A stretch of 7,308 bases of DNA from positions 1 through 7,308 of the forward strand of contig JAGHCW010000223.1 of NCBI GenBank assembly GCA_021160245.1, given 5' to 3'. Shown here in pieces: positions 1 through 7,299 of this stretch. The notes beneath the pieces were generated by a model. It worked only from the letters and a program-made list of their open reading frames with translations, was not told the DNA's origin and made no database searches. Both the position numbers and the translations under genes were made by a program. This DNA is from a bacterium. GTDB taxonomy: Bacteria > B130-G9. The first letter of the stretch is position 1. Each line of letters opens with the position of its first letter.

Positions 1-720
1 CCCATCGTCTATACAACCTACGGCAATGAACGGGTCATAATTGATGGCTCGATAACCGTGAATGGGAACAACACAACTGTCTTGGGCATAGAGGTCACGA
101 ATACTGGCGCCTATCACACCAGCGGCATCCAAGTTGGGGGGGGCGATGACGTTAAAATCGTCAACTGCATCATTCACGATCTTGCTAATCATTCCAACGG
201 CATAGGTGGCTGGAGCGTAGGGTCGGGGCATGTATTCTATGGTAATAACATCTGGGGCATGGCTCCCGATGCTGGTGACCCGCACGGACATGGGATATAC
301 TCTCAGAATGAGGAAAAGTATGGCCTGAAGATTATCAGACATAATATTATTCACAACAACGGTAAGATGTCAATGCAGATCGGGGCCTCCGCGAAGAATA
401 CGTATGGCTATCGTATTACGGAAAATACTGTATTCAAGAATGCAAGATACTTGCTTTGTGGTTCTTCAGGTAGCCATGACAAACGCACATACAACAACAT
501 CATACGAGGCAATCTGCTCTATTCTCCTGCCGAAGGGGGGTACGGTGACAAAATCTCACTCGGCTATACTGGTGGGATATGTGATGACAACGAGGTCTAT
601 GATAACTACATCATTGGCGGGAATGCCACCAGGTTCTTAACAACCGGGCTGAGAAACATCATAACCCACAATACATTCTGTGACCGTGCGTGGCCATACG
701 CGACTTTGTGGGGGTCAGTT
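1..720 (+). other. Right-handed parallel beta-helix domain (pectate-lyase/NosD-like fold), N-terminally truncated
   Basis: The translation shows successive short rungs built on hydrophobic-x-hydrophobic plus Asn: VKIVNCIIHD (151-180), HVFYGNNIWGM (229-261), LKIIRHNIIHNNG (325-363), YRITENTVFKN (409-441), NNIIRGNLLYS (493-525), DNEVYDNYIIGG (586-621) and NIITHNTFCD (655-684). This Asn-ladder spacing of about 22-35 residues is typical of single-stranded parallel beta-helices. HGHGIY (283-300) resembles a recurrent motif in this family. In polysaccharide lyases of this fold the catalytic residues lie in a groove along the helix, but I cannot assign a catalytic set here, so a lyase, an epimerase or a non-catalytic binding domain are all possible. 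The segment is visibly more AT-rich than the rest of the gene (20 G+C of 60 at 301-360). Confidence 0.88.
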
Positions 721-3700
721 CAGCATGACCCTCCAGACCTATCCAACATCATGGACTACAATGTTCATTATCAAGATACTGCGGGGCGTGTCTTAATAAG
801 ATTCCGCCACGCAGATGACAGCTTGGTGGACTACACGCTGGACGACTGGCGGGTATTCTCGGGATTGGATGGGAACAGCATAGACGCTGGCGTCCATGAG
901 CCCACCGAGAACAAGATCGTCGTTCAGCCAAATGAATACGAAATCAAACGCGCAAGTATCGCCATCTACAACTGGGAGGGGCTTGACACCGTCAACGTGA
1001 ATGTCTCAGATGTGCTTTCCACCGGCGATTACTTCCGACTGATCAACGTCGAGGACTACTTTGGCGAGGCGGTTCTTGAGGGAACGTACGACGGCGCCGA
1101 CCTTCCCATTCCGATGGCGGGCGCTGAGTTCCTATGCTTTATCCTCTCCGCCTCATCGTTCACGCCTCCGGACGGCGAGGGCACATACGAGTTTTACACG
1201 ATCGCGACGGACAATGCTGGAAATGTCGAACTACCACCGGACAGCCCAGACGCAACCACAGTTTACGACCCGACGGCCCCGGTCTCCGGATGCTCCTGCC
1301 AAGACGCGGTCAACACGTCATCAATATCGATTCCCTTCTCCGCCTATGATGCGACAAGTCATGTCGCGACAACCAAGCTATACTACAGAACCGGAGGCAG
1401 CGGCTGGACCTTCTCCGGATTAACCAAATCCGGAACATCAGGCAGCTTCTCATTCCCATTCAATAGCGGCCAAGGGACCTACTACTTCTATTCTGCCGCT
1501 GAGGATAACGCGGGAAACACCGAGTCGCCCAAGGCCGGCCCGGATGCCTCGACCATATATGACACAACGAGACCATCCTCGAGCGGTTCATGCGGCGAGT
1601 ACTCAAAGTCGCTCCCGATGCACGTCCAGTTCACCGCCCAAGATGACGGTAGCGGAATAGCCTCAGTCCGCCTTTACTACAGCTTCAATGGTGGCGGCTT
1701 CGTCTATTCAGGTTTGGAGGAATCGGGCACTGCCGGCAATTTCGAGTTCTCCGCACCTGATGGTGAGGGTGAATACGCCTTCTACACAATCGCCATCGAT
1801 GCCGCCTCAAACAGTGAGGACGCTCCGCCATCTGCCGATTGCGCCGTTGTTTACGACGCCACGTGCCCAATCTCATCGTGCGACTCGCCTGAATACAGCA
1901 CGGGAGGAGCGATACAATTGGCCTTCTCTGCGTCCGATTCCGGCAGCGGCGTTGCTTTCTGTGACCTTCACGTCAAACATAACGATGGCGATTGGCAATC
2001 GACCGGCCTTCGCGAGTACGCCTCGTCAGGAAGCTTCTCTTATCAGCCGGCCTCAGGCGACGGGACATACAGCTTCTTTGTCTTGGCAACAGACAATGCG
2101 GGCAACCGCGAGCCTGAGAAGTCCGCAGAATCTAGCACACTCCGCGACACCCAAGAGCCAACTTCAAGTTGCCAGTCCGCCGATCTGACGAGCGCGGCCT
2201 CTGTGGACGTCCCATTCTCGTCGGATGACACCGGAAGCGGCGTCTCGCAGGTGAAGCTCTATTTCAGACTCGGCGAGTCGGATTGGGAGTATTCAGGTCT
2301 CGCAATCTCGGCAGAGTCCGGCGCCTTCAGCTTCCACTTCCCTCAAGGCGATGGCCTCTATGGTCTCCAAACGCTTGCCACTGACGCCGCCGGAAATGAG
2401 GAGACGCCAAGCGCGAATCCCGACACAACGGTTCTCTTTGACACAGCAGCGCCGAGCTCAATCTGCACAGCGCCGGCGACGGCCACCGACGGCTTTGACA
2501 TCGATTACTCGGCCGACGACGGGGAGGGCTCAGGCATCACACAGGTCGAGCTTTGGTTCAGACATTCATATAATAGCGGCGCGACCTGGGACCCTGACTG
2601 GTCTTACGCCGAGATGACGAAGAGCCCGGCAACCGGCAGCTTCTCGTATAGCCCAGCACTAGGCGAGGGCATCTATGAGTTCTATACAATCGCCACGGAC
2701 GCCGCGGACAACACAGAACAGCCGCCGGCCACAGCAGACTGCGCGACGGATTACATCACAGAAAAGCCCACGTCATGGGCATCGGCGCCCGACACCTCGA
2801 ATTCAAACCCGATCTCCATCTCGTTTATAGCAAGAGACTCAAGTGGCATCGACGAGGTTCAGCTCTGGTACCGCTACAGCCCAGAGGTCGTCCCTTACGA
2901 CTGGTCGGAGTTCTCCGACTCCAGCCTCAGGTCCGGCGAGACGGAGGGCACAATCAATTTCGGCGCTGAGGATTACGACGGTCAGGGGGCCTATCAGTTC
3001 TATACAATCGGCGTGGACCGCTCCGGCAACGTCGAGGACCCTCCATCCGATGCAGACTGTGAGACGCTCTACGATACAGAGCGACCGATAACGGTTCTCG
3101 TTTCTGCAGAGTACGCCTCCGACGCTTCGATCACATCGATCTTCGTAGCAGATGACAACCTATCTGGCATCGGTCTTGTGGAGCTATTCTCGCGGTATTC
3201 CGACGACAATGGCGAGTCCTTTGACAACTGGGCGTTCACGGGGCTTTATTCTGAGACCGCAACGAACATCTTCCAGTACTCCGCCGTTGACGGCGATGGC
3301 CTATATGAGTTTATGGCTCTTTCAACCGACGTCGCCGGCAATGTAGAGGACAAGGGCGATTCGGCAGACTGGCAAGTCCTGCTGGATACCGTGGCGCCTG
3401 TCGCGACGGCTTCATCCCTAGCCTATGCTACCGAGCTTCCGCTGCGAATAGACTTCGAGGCGTCCGACGGTGCAATTGGTTCGGGCGTTGCCTCGGTCGC
3501 GTTCTACTACAGATACAACCAGGGCGAGTGGCTCTTCACCGGTCTTAATTCCGACGGAACAGCTGGCACGGTCTTCTTCAATCCCGAAGAAGGCAATGGG
3601 ACATACGAGCTCATCGCGACAGCCAGCGATTTTGCTGGAAACTACGAGGCGCAATCCCAGCCGGTGGAGGCGTCCATTGTTCTTGACGACCAATCGCCAT

Positions 3701-6700
3701 ATTCGGCCGCCAGCTGTGATGAGTCCAGCAACATATCGGCTATACGGATTTCATATCAATCCCACAGCGGCGAGAGCGGCATAGAGAGCGTCGCTCTTTG
3801 GTTCCGCTTCAGCTCCGATGCCGGGGCGACATGGGAGCCAGACTGGACGGATACAGGTCTTGAGAGCGAGGCCCAGGTTGGGACGTTCAACTTCACGGCG
3901 GAGCATGGCGAGGGCAAGTACGAGCTCTATACTATCGCCATAAATAGTGCCGGAATGGAGGAGTTGCCGCCCCTGCAAGCCGACACGCACTGCATCTACG
4001 ACACCACGTGCCCAATATATCAACTGTCATCGCCCGAACTCTCAAACAACGACAGCATTCAAGTTGAATACTCAACGGATGATTCTGATGCGGGCAGCGG
4101 GATTCTGGCAATCCAGCTTTACTACAGCTTTGAGGGCAGCAGTTGGCAGGATTCAGGGCTCTCATTGAGCCAATCAACAGGGACATTCGACTTCACACCT
4201 CCACAGGGCGACGGAGTCTATGATTTCGCTGCAATCGCAACCGACCGGGCCGGGAACTCCACGGGTCAACCGACCGAGTCGCGGACTAGTACTCGCTTCG
4301 ACACGGCCTCGCCGAGCTCGACTCTCTTTGCGCCCGATGCGGTAGGCGCAAGCGACATGGAGATAGGCTACACAACTAGCGATTCGGCGGACCTGCTTCA
4401 CGTTGCACTCTACCTCAGATTCAGCGATGATTGCGGTGCCACGTGGCACACGGACTGGATGGACACGGGCCTTTTGGAAAGCGAACAAGATGGCATTTTC
4501 CAGCTTGCCCTCCCCTACGGTGAAGGTCTATATGAGTTCAGATCGAAAGCGACCGATCTCGGAGGCAATCAGGAGGATAAAGAAACCGCTGACGCAGTAA
4601 CGGTCCTCGACCAAACGTCTCCATCGTCCGAGATATTCACCTCCGAGTGCGCCTCACAAGGTACGGTTGAGATTAGCTTCGAGGCAACTGACGAGGGCTG
4701 CAGTTCTGGAGGACTTGCTGTTCGTCTGCACTTCAGGCGGGAGTTCCAAGAATGGGAGGAGGCAGATGTCTGGGGAGAGGGCACATACGGCACGATAAGC
4801 TTTGAACCGCCCTACGGTGAAGGCCTATATCAGTTCTACTGCCAGGCCGATGATTCAGCTGGAAATTCCGAGGCGCCAACATACGAATCCCAGATTGAGT
4901 CGCTATTTGACAGCACCCATCCGGAATCGACGTGCTCGGCGCCTCCATACAAAGCCGCGCCTCCTATAGAGATCGCCATTTGGGCCACAGACGCCACGAC
5001 GAGGCCGGTGGTAACGCAGCTTTACTACCGCTTTAGCCCGGAAGGCGCAGAGTGGAATCCCGATTGGACACTTGCGGGACAATATGAGGGGAGCTTTTCA
5101 AGATCAGTGCTCTTTGAGCCCACACACGGGCAGGGCATTTATCAGTTCTGCACAATCAGCATTGACGAGTGCGGAAATAGCGAGCAGCTTGGCGATACGC
5201 CCATTGTTGAATGCGCATTCGACCTTGCGCCGCCGATCTCGACGCTCACGAGTCCGGCCATGACCAACTCGACGCCGATTGAGCTTGAGTTCGCATCAAG
5301 CGACCTATTGAGCGGTGTCGCGTCTCTTGAGATATTCTATAGCCTCGCTGGAAGTGAATGGCTGCCGACCGGTCTCTCCTCCGAGGCAACCGCCGGGACG
5401 CTCCTCTTTGATGAGGCGGAAGAACAAGGCATTTACACGTTCTTCTGCGCAGCGACTGACATGGCCGGCAATGTTGAGTCGCCGGCAACAGGGATGAGCG
5501 ACTATCATCAGACGGTCGCCAGCAGCAACACAATTCAGGTTCACGTTGACTACGATCCGCCCGTGTCAAACGCCTCGACTCCGAACTTCGCCAATTCATT
5601 GCCGCTCGAGATCACTTGCCAATCCACCGACGGCACAGTCGGCATAGGAACCGCGCATGTTGAGCTCTACTACAGACTCGAGGGCGGCCTGTGGCAATCC
5701 GCGGGCATCAGTCAAGAATATGGCACCGGCGCAACGTTCACGTTCAGTCCAGTCCAGGGCGACGGCCTCTATGGATTCTTTACGATCGCGACCGATTTCG
5801 TCGGCAACATAGAGGCGATGAAGGATGAGGCCGATACTCAAATCCTGCTGGACAGGAATAGCCCAAACTCGCTCGCATCCTGCGCCCCGTTCTTCACAAA
5901 GTCTGAGCTTGCAGTATCCTACGTCGCTGATAGCGGCATGTGCGACATTGACCGCGTTGCCGTTTGGTTCAGGCATTCTGACGGCCTGGAATGGACAGAA
6001 TGGGCTGATTCAGGAGTTGCTGGCGATGCCACCTCCGCCACACTGAACCTCGAGGCTGAGAATGGTGACGGAATATACGAATTCTATACTAAGGCAAGCG
6101 ATCTATGTGGAAATGTGGAGCTGTCGCCCAGCGTGGCCGATTGCAGCACATCGCTGGACACAACGCCACCATTGTGCCAGATATCCGTTCCGGACTTCGC
6201 GAGCAAATCCACAATACTAGTCGAATACGTCTGCGGGGATGGCCCGGTCGGATCCGGTCCCGCTGAGATCGAATTCTGGATCAGAAAAGACGAGGCGAGC
6301 TGGCAGCTATTGCCAGAATCTGGTTTCGGCGCCTACGGAGCCATCGAGATATACATAAACTCCGGAGAGGGTCAATACGAACTCGCGGCCGTCCCGACCG
6401 ATGCGGCCGGCAACTCGGCTGACCTTCCCGAGCATGCGGGCGCCTCGTTCGTGCTGGATTCTCATCATCCCACCTCGCAGCTCGTTTGCGAGGGATATGT
6501 AACCGCGCCGGTTGCGGTGCTTGAGCTTTCTGCAGAGGACAACCTATCCGGCGTTTCATGGACGCGGATATGGCAGAGGGGCTCAGGGGAGGCCTGGACT
6601 CCAACGGAGTACATTACGTCCTCTACTCAATCCTCAATAGAGGTCTTCCTTGAAGATGGTCAGGGAAGGTATGAGTTCTGCTCCATCTCAATGGACAGGG

Positions 6701-7299
6701 CGGGCAATCTGGAGCCGCTTCCTCAAGATGCGGAATGCACGCTGGACTACGATGTCGAGTACCCCACGTCTTCGTGCTCGGGCCCTTCATATTCCAAGGA
6801 CAGCCCGATTGCAGTAGCATTCGAGGCCTCGGATGCACACACGGACATTGCCAAAGTAACGCTTTGGGCTGGCTTCGGCGGCTCCGCTCTTTCGCCCGTT
6901 GATACTAAACAAGGACAGGCCTCAGGCACGTTCGATTTCGTTCCGATCAATGGCGAAGGCGCGTATCGCTTTGCCGTCCAGGCTGAGGATGCGGCCGGTA
7001 ATATCGAGAGAAATCCCACGACGCATGACGTGAGCGTTGTCTATGATTGCACGCCTCCGTCCGTAAGCTGTTCAGCCCCATCGGCAACTTCGAGCTCGCC
7101 GATTACGGTTCACTTCAACGCTACCGATGGCTGCTCGGGAATTTTAGAGGTGAAGCTCTACTTCAAACTCGGTGGCGATAGTTGGTGCCACACCGGCTTT
7201 ACCAGCACATTCGGAAATGGCACAGCGGAATTCACGCCAACGGACGGCGATGGCGAATATGATTTCTGCGTCATGCCGAGGACCGCGCCGGCAATATGA
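1..7299 (+). CDS. Giant secreted/surface protein: right-handed beta-helix head plus about 20 Ig-like repeats (partial at both ends)
   Basis: The frame is open from base 1 to TGA at 7297-7299, 2,432 codons. The first GTG (58) is not a convincing start: it has no Shine-Dalgarno, and the upstream codons encode PIVYTTYGNERVIIDGS, a typical opening of parallel beta-helix proteins, so the true start and any signal peptide lie upstream. Domains in order: beta-helix (codons 1-240), beta-rich closing domain (about 241-384), half an Ig-like repeat (386-422), then twenty Ig-like repeats (423 onward). No transmembrane segment, sorting signal, dockerin or LPXTG-like motif is visible. The TGA is probably a frameshift artefact, since the conserved D-x-A-G-N motif continues in another frame from 7275. 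From family knowledge, such proteins are exported, and the helix often binds or cleaves polysaccharide. The stalk-like role of the array is inference, and the substrate is unknown. The reading frame itself is certain; the product class is well supported. Confidence 0.93.
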   Translation, partial: PIVYTTYGNERVIIDGSITVNGNNTTVLGIEVTNTGAYHTSGIQVGGGDDVKIVNCIIHDLANHSNGIGGWSVGSGHVFYGNNIWGMAPDAGDPHGHGIYSQNEEKYGLKIIRHNIIHNNGKMSMQIGASAKNTYGYRITENTVFKNARYLLCGSSGSHDKRTYNNIIRGNLLYSPAEGGYGDKISLGYTGGICDDNEVYDNYIIGGNATRFLTTGLRNIITHNTFCDRAWPYATLWGSVQHDPPDLSNIMDYNVHYQDTAGRVLIRFRHADDSLVDYTLDDWRVFSGLDGNSIDAGVHEPTENKIVVQPNEYEIKRASIAIYNWEGLDTVNVNVSDVLSTGDYFRLINVEDYFGEAVLEGTYDGADLPIPMAGAEFLCFILSASSFTPPDGEGTYEFYTIATDNAGNVELPPDSPDATTVYDPTAPVSGCSCQDAVNTSSISIPFSAYDATSHVATTKLYYRTGGSGWTFSGLTKSGTSGSFSFPFNSGQGTYYFYSAAEDNAGNTESPKAGPDASTIYDTTRPSSSGSCGEYSKSLPMHVQFTAQDDGSGIASVRLYYSFNGGGFVYSGLEESGTAGNFEFSAPDGEGEYAFYTIAIDAASNSEDAPPSADCAVVYDATCPISSCDSPEYSTGGAIQLAFSASDSGSGVAFCDLHVKHNDGDWQSTGLREYASSGSFSYQPASGDGTYSFFVLATDNAGNREPEKSAESSTLRDTQEPTSSCQSADLTSAASVDVPFSSDDTGSGVSQVKLYFRLGESDWEYSGLAISAESGAFSFHFPQGDGLYGLQTLATDAAGNEETPSANPDTTVLFDTAAPSSICTAPATATDGFDIDYSADDGEGSGITQVELWFRHSYNSGATWDPDWSYAEMTKSPATGSFSYSPALGEGIYEFYTIATDAADNTEQPPATADCATDYITEKPTSWASAPDTSNSNPISISFIARDSSGIDEVQLWYRYSPEVVPYDWSEFSDSSLRSGETEGTINFGAEDYDGQGAYQFYTIGVDRSGNVEDPPSDADCETLYDTERPITVLVSAEYASDASITSIFVADDNLSGIGLVELFSRYSDDNGESFDNWAFTGLYSETATNIFQYSAVDGDGLYEFMALSTDVAGNVEDKGDSADWQVLLDTVAPVATASSLAYATELPLRIDFEASDGAIGSGVASVAFYYRYNQGEWLFTGLNSDGTAGTVFFNPEEGNGTYELIATASDFAGNYEAQSQPVEASIVLDDQSPYSAASCDESSNISAIRISYQSHSGESGIESVALWFRFSSDAGATWEPDWTDTGLESEAQVGTFNFTAEHGEGKYELYTIAINSAGMEELPPLQADTHCIYDTTCPIYQLSSPELSNNDSIQVEYSTDDSDAGSGILAIQLYYSFEGSSWQDSGLSLSQSTGTFDFTPPQGDGVYDFAAIATDRAGNSTGQPTESRTSTRFDTASPSSTLFAPDAVGASDMEIGYTTSDSADLLHVALYLRFSDDCGATWHTDWMDTGLLESEQDGIFQLALPYGEGLYEFRSKATDLGGNQEDKETADAVTVLDQTSPSSEIFTSECASQGTVEISFEATDEGCSSGGLAVRLHFRREFQEWEEADVWGEGTYGTISFEPPYGEGLYQFYCQADDSAGNSEAPTYESQIESLFDSTHPESTCSAPPYKAAPPIEIAIWATDATTRPVVTQLYYRFSPEGAEWNPDWTLAGQYEGSFSRSVLFEPTHGQGIYQFCTISIDECGNSEQLGDTPIVECAFDLAPPISTLTSPAMTNSTPIELEFASSDLLSGVASLEIFYSLAGSEWLPTGLSSEATAGTLLFDEAEEQGIYTFFCAATDMAGNVESPATGMSDYHQTVASSNTIQVHVDYDPPVSNASTPNFANSLPLEITCQSTDGTVGIGTAHVELYYRLEGGLWQSAGISQEYGTGATFTFSPVQGDGLYGFFTIATDFVGNIEAMKDEADTQILLDRNSPNSLASCAPFFTKSELAVSYVADSGMCDIDRVAVWFRHSDGLEWTEWADSGVAGDATSATLNLEAENGDGIYEFYTKASDLCGNVELSPSVADCSTSLDTTPPLCQISVPDFASKSTILVEYVCGDGPVGSGPAEIEFWIRKDEASWQLLPESGFGAYGAIEIYINSGEGQYELAAVPTDAAGNSADLPEHAGASFVLDSHHPTSQLVCEGYVTAPVAVLELSAEDNLSGVSWTRIWQRGSGEAWTPTEYITSSTQSSIEVFLEDGQGRYEFCSISMDRAGNLEPLPQDAECTLDYDVEYPTSSCSGPSYSKDSPIAVAFEASDAHTDIAKVTLWAGFGGSALSPVDTKQGQASGTFDFVPINGEGAYRFAVQAEDAAGNIERNPTTHDVSVVYDCTPPSVSCSAPSATSSSPITVHFNATDGCSGILEVKLYFKLGGDSWCHTGFTSTFGNGTAEFTPTDGDGEYDFCVMPRTAPAI
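721..1152 (+). other. Connector and C-terminal beta-rich domain of the beta-helix module
   Basis: The segment begins with the end of the helix and a connector with WRVFSGLDGNSI (847-882), which resembles the W-x-x-x-S/T-G-x-D-x-N-S stretch often found after such helices. From about 919 it reads VVQPNEYEIKRASIAIYNW, then a VNVNVSDVLSTGDYFRLINV segment, DYFGEAV, GTYDG and LPIPM, ending with AEFLCFIL (1126-1146). This order (Asn-Glu, an R-A-x-I-A-I-Y-N-W strand, a Val-rich strand, G-D-x-F-x-L-x-N, D-Y-F-G, G-x-Y-D-G, P-M, E-F-x-x-F-I-L) is one I recognise from the C-termini of secreted bacterial beta-helix proteins, where the F-I-L strand is normally near the end of the polypeptide. Here the chain runs on into Ig-like repeats. 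A formal family name cannot be given from sequence alone. Confidence 0.7.
1156..1266 (+). repeat. Half Ig-like repeat (R0), first half missing
   Basis: SFTPPDGEGTYEFYTIATD followed by NAGNVELPP and a short linker matches the second half of every later repeat (F-x-P-x-x-G-E-G-x-Y-E-F-Y-T-I-A-T-D-x-A-G-N-x-E). The first half (D-x-x-x-P linker, the V-x-F-x-A-x-D strand and the L-Y-Y-R strand, about 60 residues) is absent. It is joined directly to the last strand of the preceding beta-rich domain. This may be the scar of a deletion or recombination that fused the head to the array, or it may mean that the true structural unit is permuted relative to the boundaries I use. Confidence 0.8.
1267..2439 (+). 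repeat. Ig-like repeats R1-R4, uniform short form
   Basis: These are four units of 98, 98, 97 and 98 residues, the most regular part of the array. All have the short central hairpin (for example LYYRTGGSGWTFSGL in R1 and LYFRLGESDWEYSGL in R4). R3 departs from the consensus, with DLHVKHNDGDWQSTGL in place of the L-Y-Y-R strand and FFVLATDNAGN in place of F-Y-T-I-A-T-D. R2 has AIDAASN where other units have A-T-D-x-A-G-N. Cysteine is frequent near unit boundaries (SGCSC, SGSC, ADC, TCPISSC, TSSC). Confidence 0.85.
2440..5547 (+). repeat. Ig-like repeats R5-R14, mixed long and short hairpin forms
   Basis: R5, R6, R7, R9, R11 and R13 have an enlarged central hairpin, best seen as LWFRHSYNSGATWDPDW in R5, LWFRFSSDAGATWEPDW in R9 and LYLRFSDDCGATWHTDW in R11. 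R8, R10, R12 and R14 keep the short form. R8, R10 and R12 also carry extra residues in the loop before L-Y-Y-R (DGAIGSG, DSDAGSG, DEGCSSGG). From R7 to R14 the forms therefore alternate long and short. R6 has a degenerate linker (ITEKP instead of D-x-T-x-P). R14 is the longest unit at 109 residues because of an extension after D-x-A-G-N that contains SDYHQTVASSN. Confidence 0.83.
5548..7044 (+). repeat. Ig-like repeats R15-R19
   Basis: These are five units of 101, 102, 100, 98 and 98 residues. R15 and R17 have the expanded loop before the central strand (TDGTVGIGTAHV, GDGPVGSGPAEI), while R16, R18 and R19 lack it. R16 has an intermediate hairpin (VWFRHSDGLEWTEWADSG). R18 and R19 are divergent: R18 reads RIWQRGSGEAWTPTEY, and R19 reads LWAGFGGSALSPV and lacks the conserved Trp. 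The D-x-A-G-N core is mostly kept (DFVGN in R15, DLCGN in R16, DAAGN in R17 and R19, DRAGN in R18). Confidence 0.83.

Noticed and set aside
58-60. GTG as the translation start of the gene
   Set aside because: The frame is open upstream and encodes a conserved beta-helix opening, and no ribosome-binding site is visible before it.
1688-2188. Same-strand overlapping open frame of 166 codons
   Set aside because: It is a shadow of repeats R2-R4 in another frame. Its product is a low-complexity Ser/Pro/Thr/Arg-rich sequence, while the main frame shows clear repeat consensus throughout.
3418-3693. Antisense open frames such as this one, and those at 4174-4488, 5246-5599, 5596-5976 and 6281-6604
   Set aside because: Their translations are Arg/Pro/Ser-rich with no domain pattern, they lie wholly inside the well-supported repeat gene, and they show no ribosome-binding sites or repeat-to-repeat conservation of their own.
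7272-7299. Programmed ribosomal frameshift at the end of the gene
   Set aside because: No slippery heptamer or obvious downstream stem is visible near the shift point, and a simple one-base loss at a likely contig edge explains the data.
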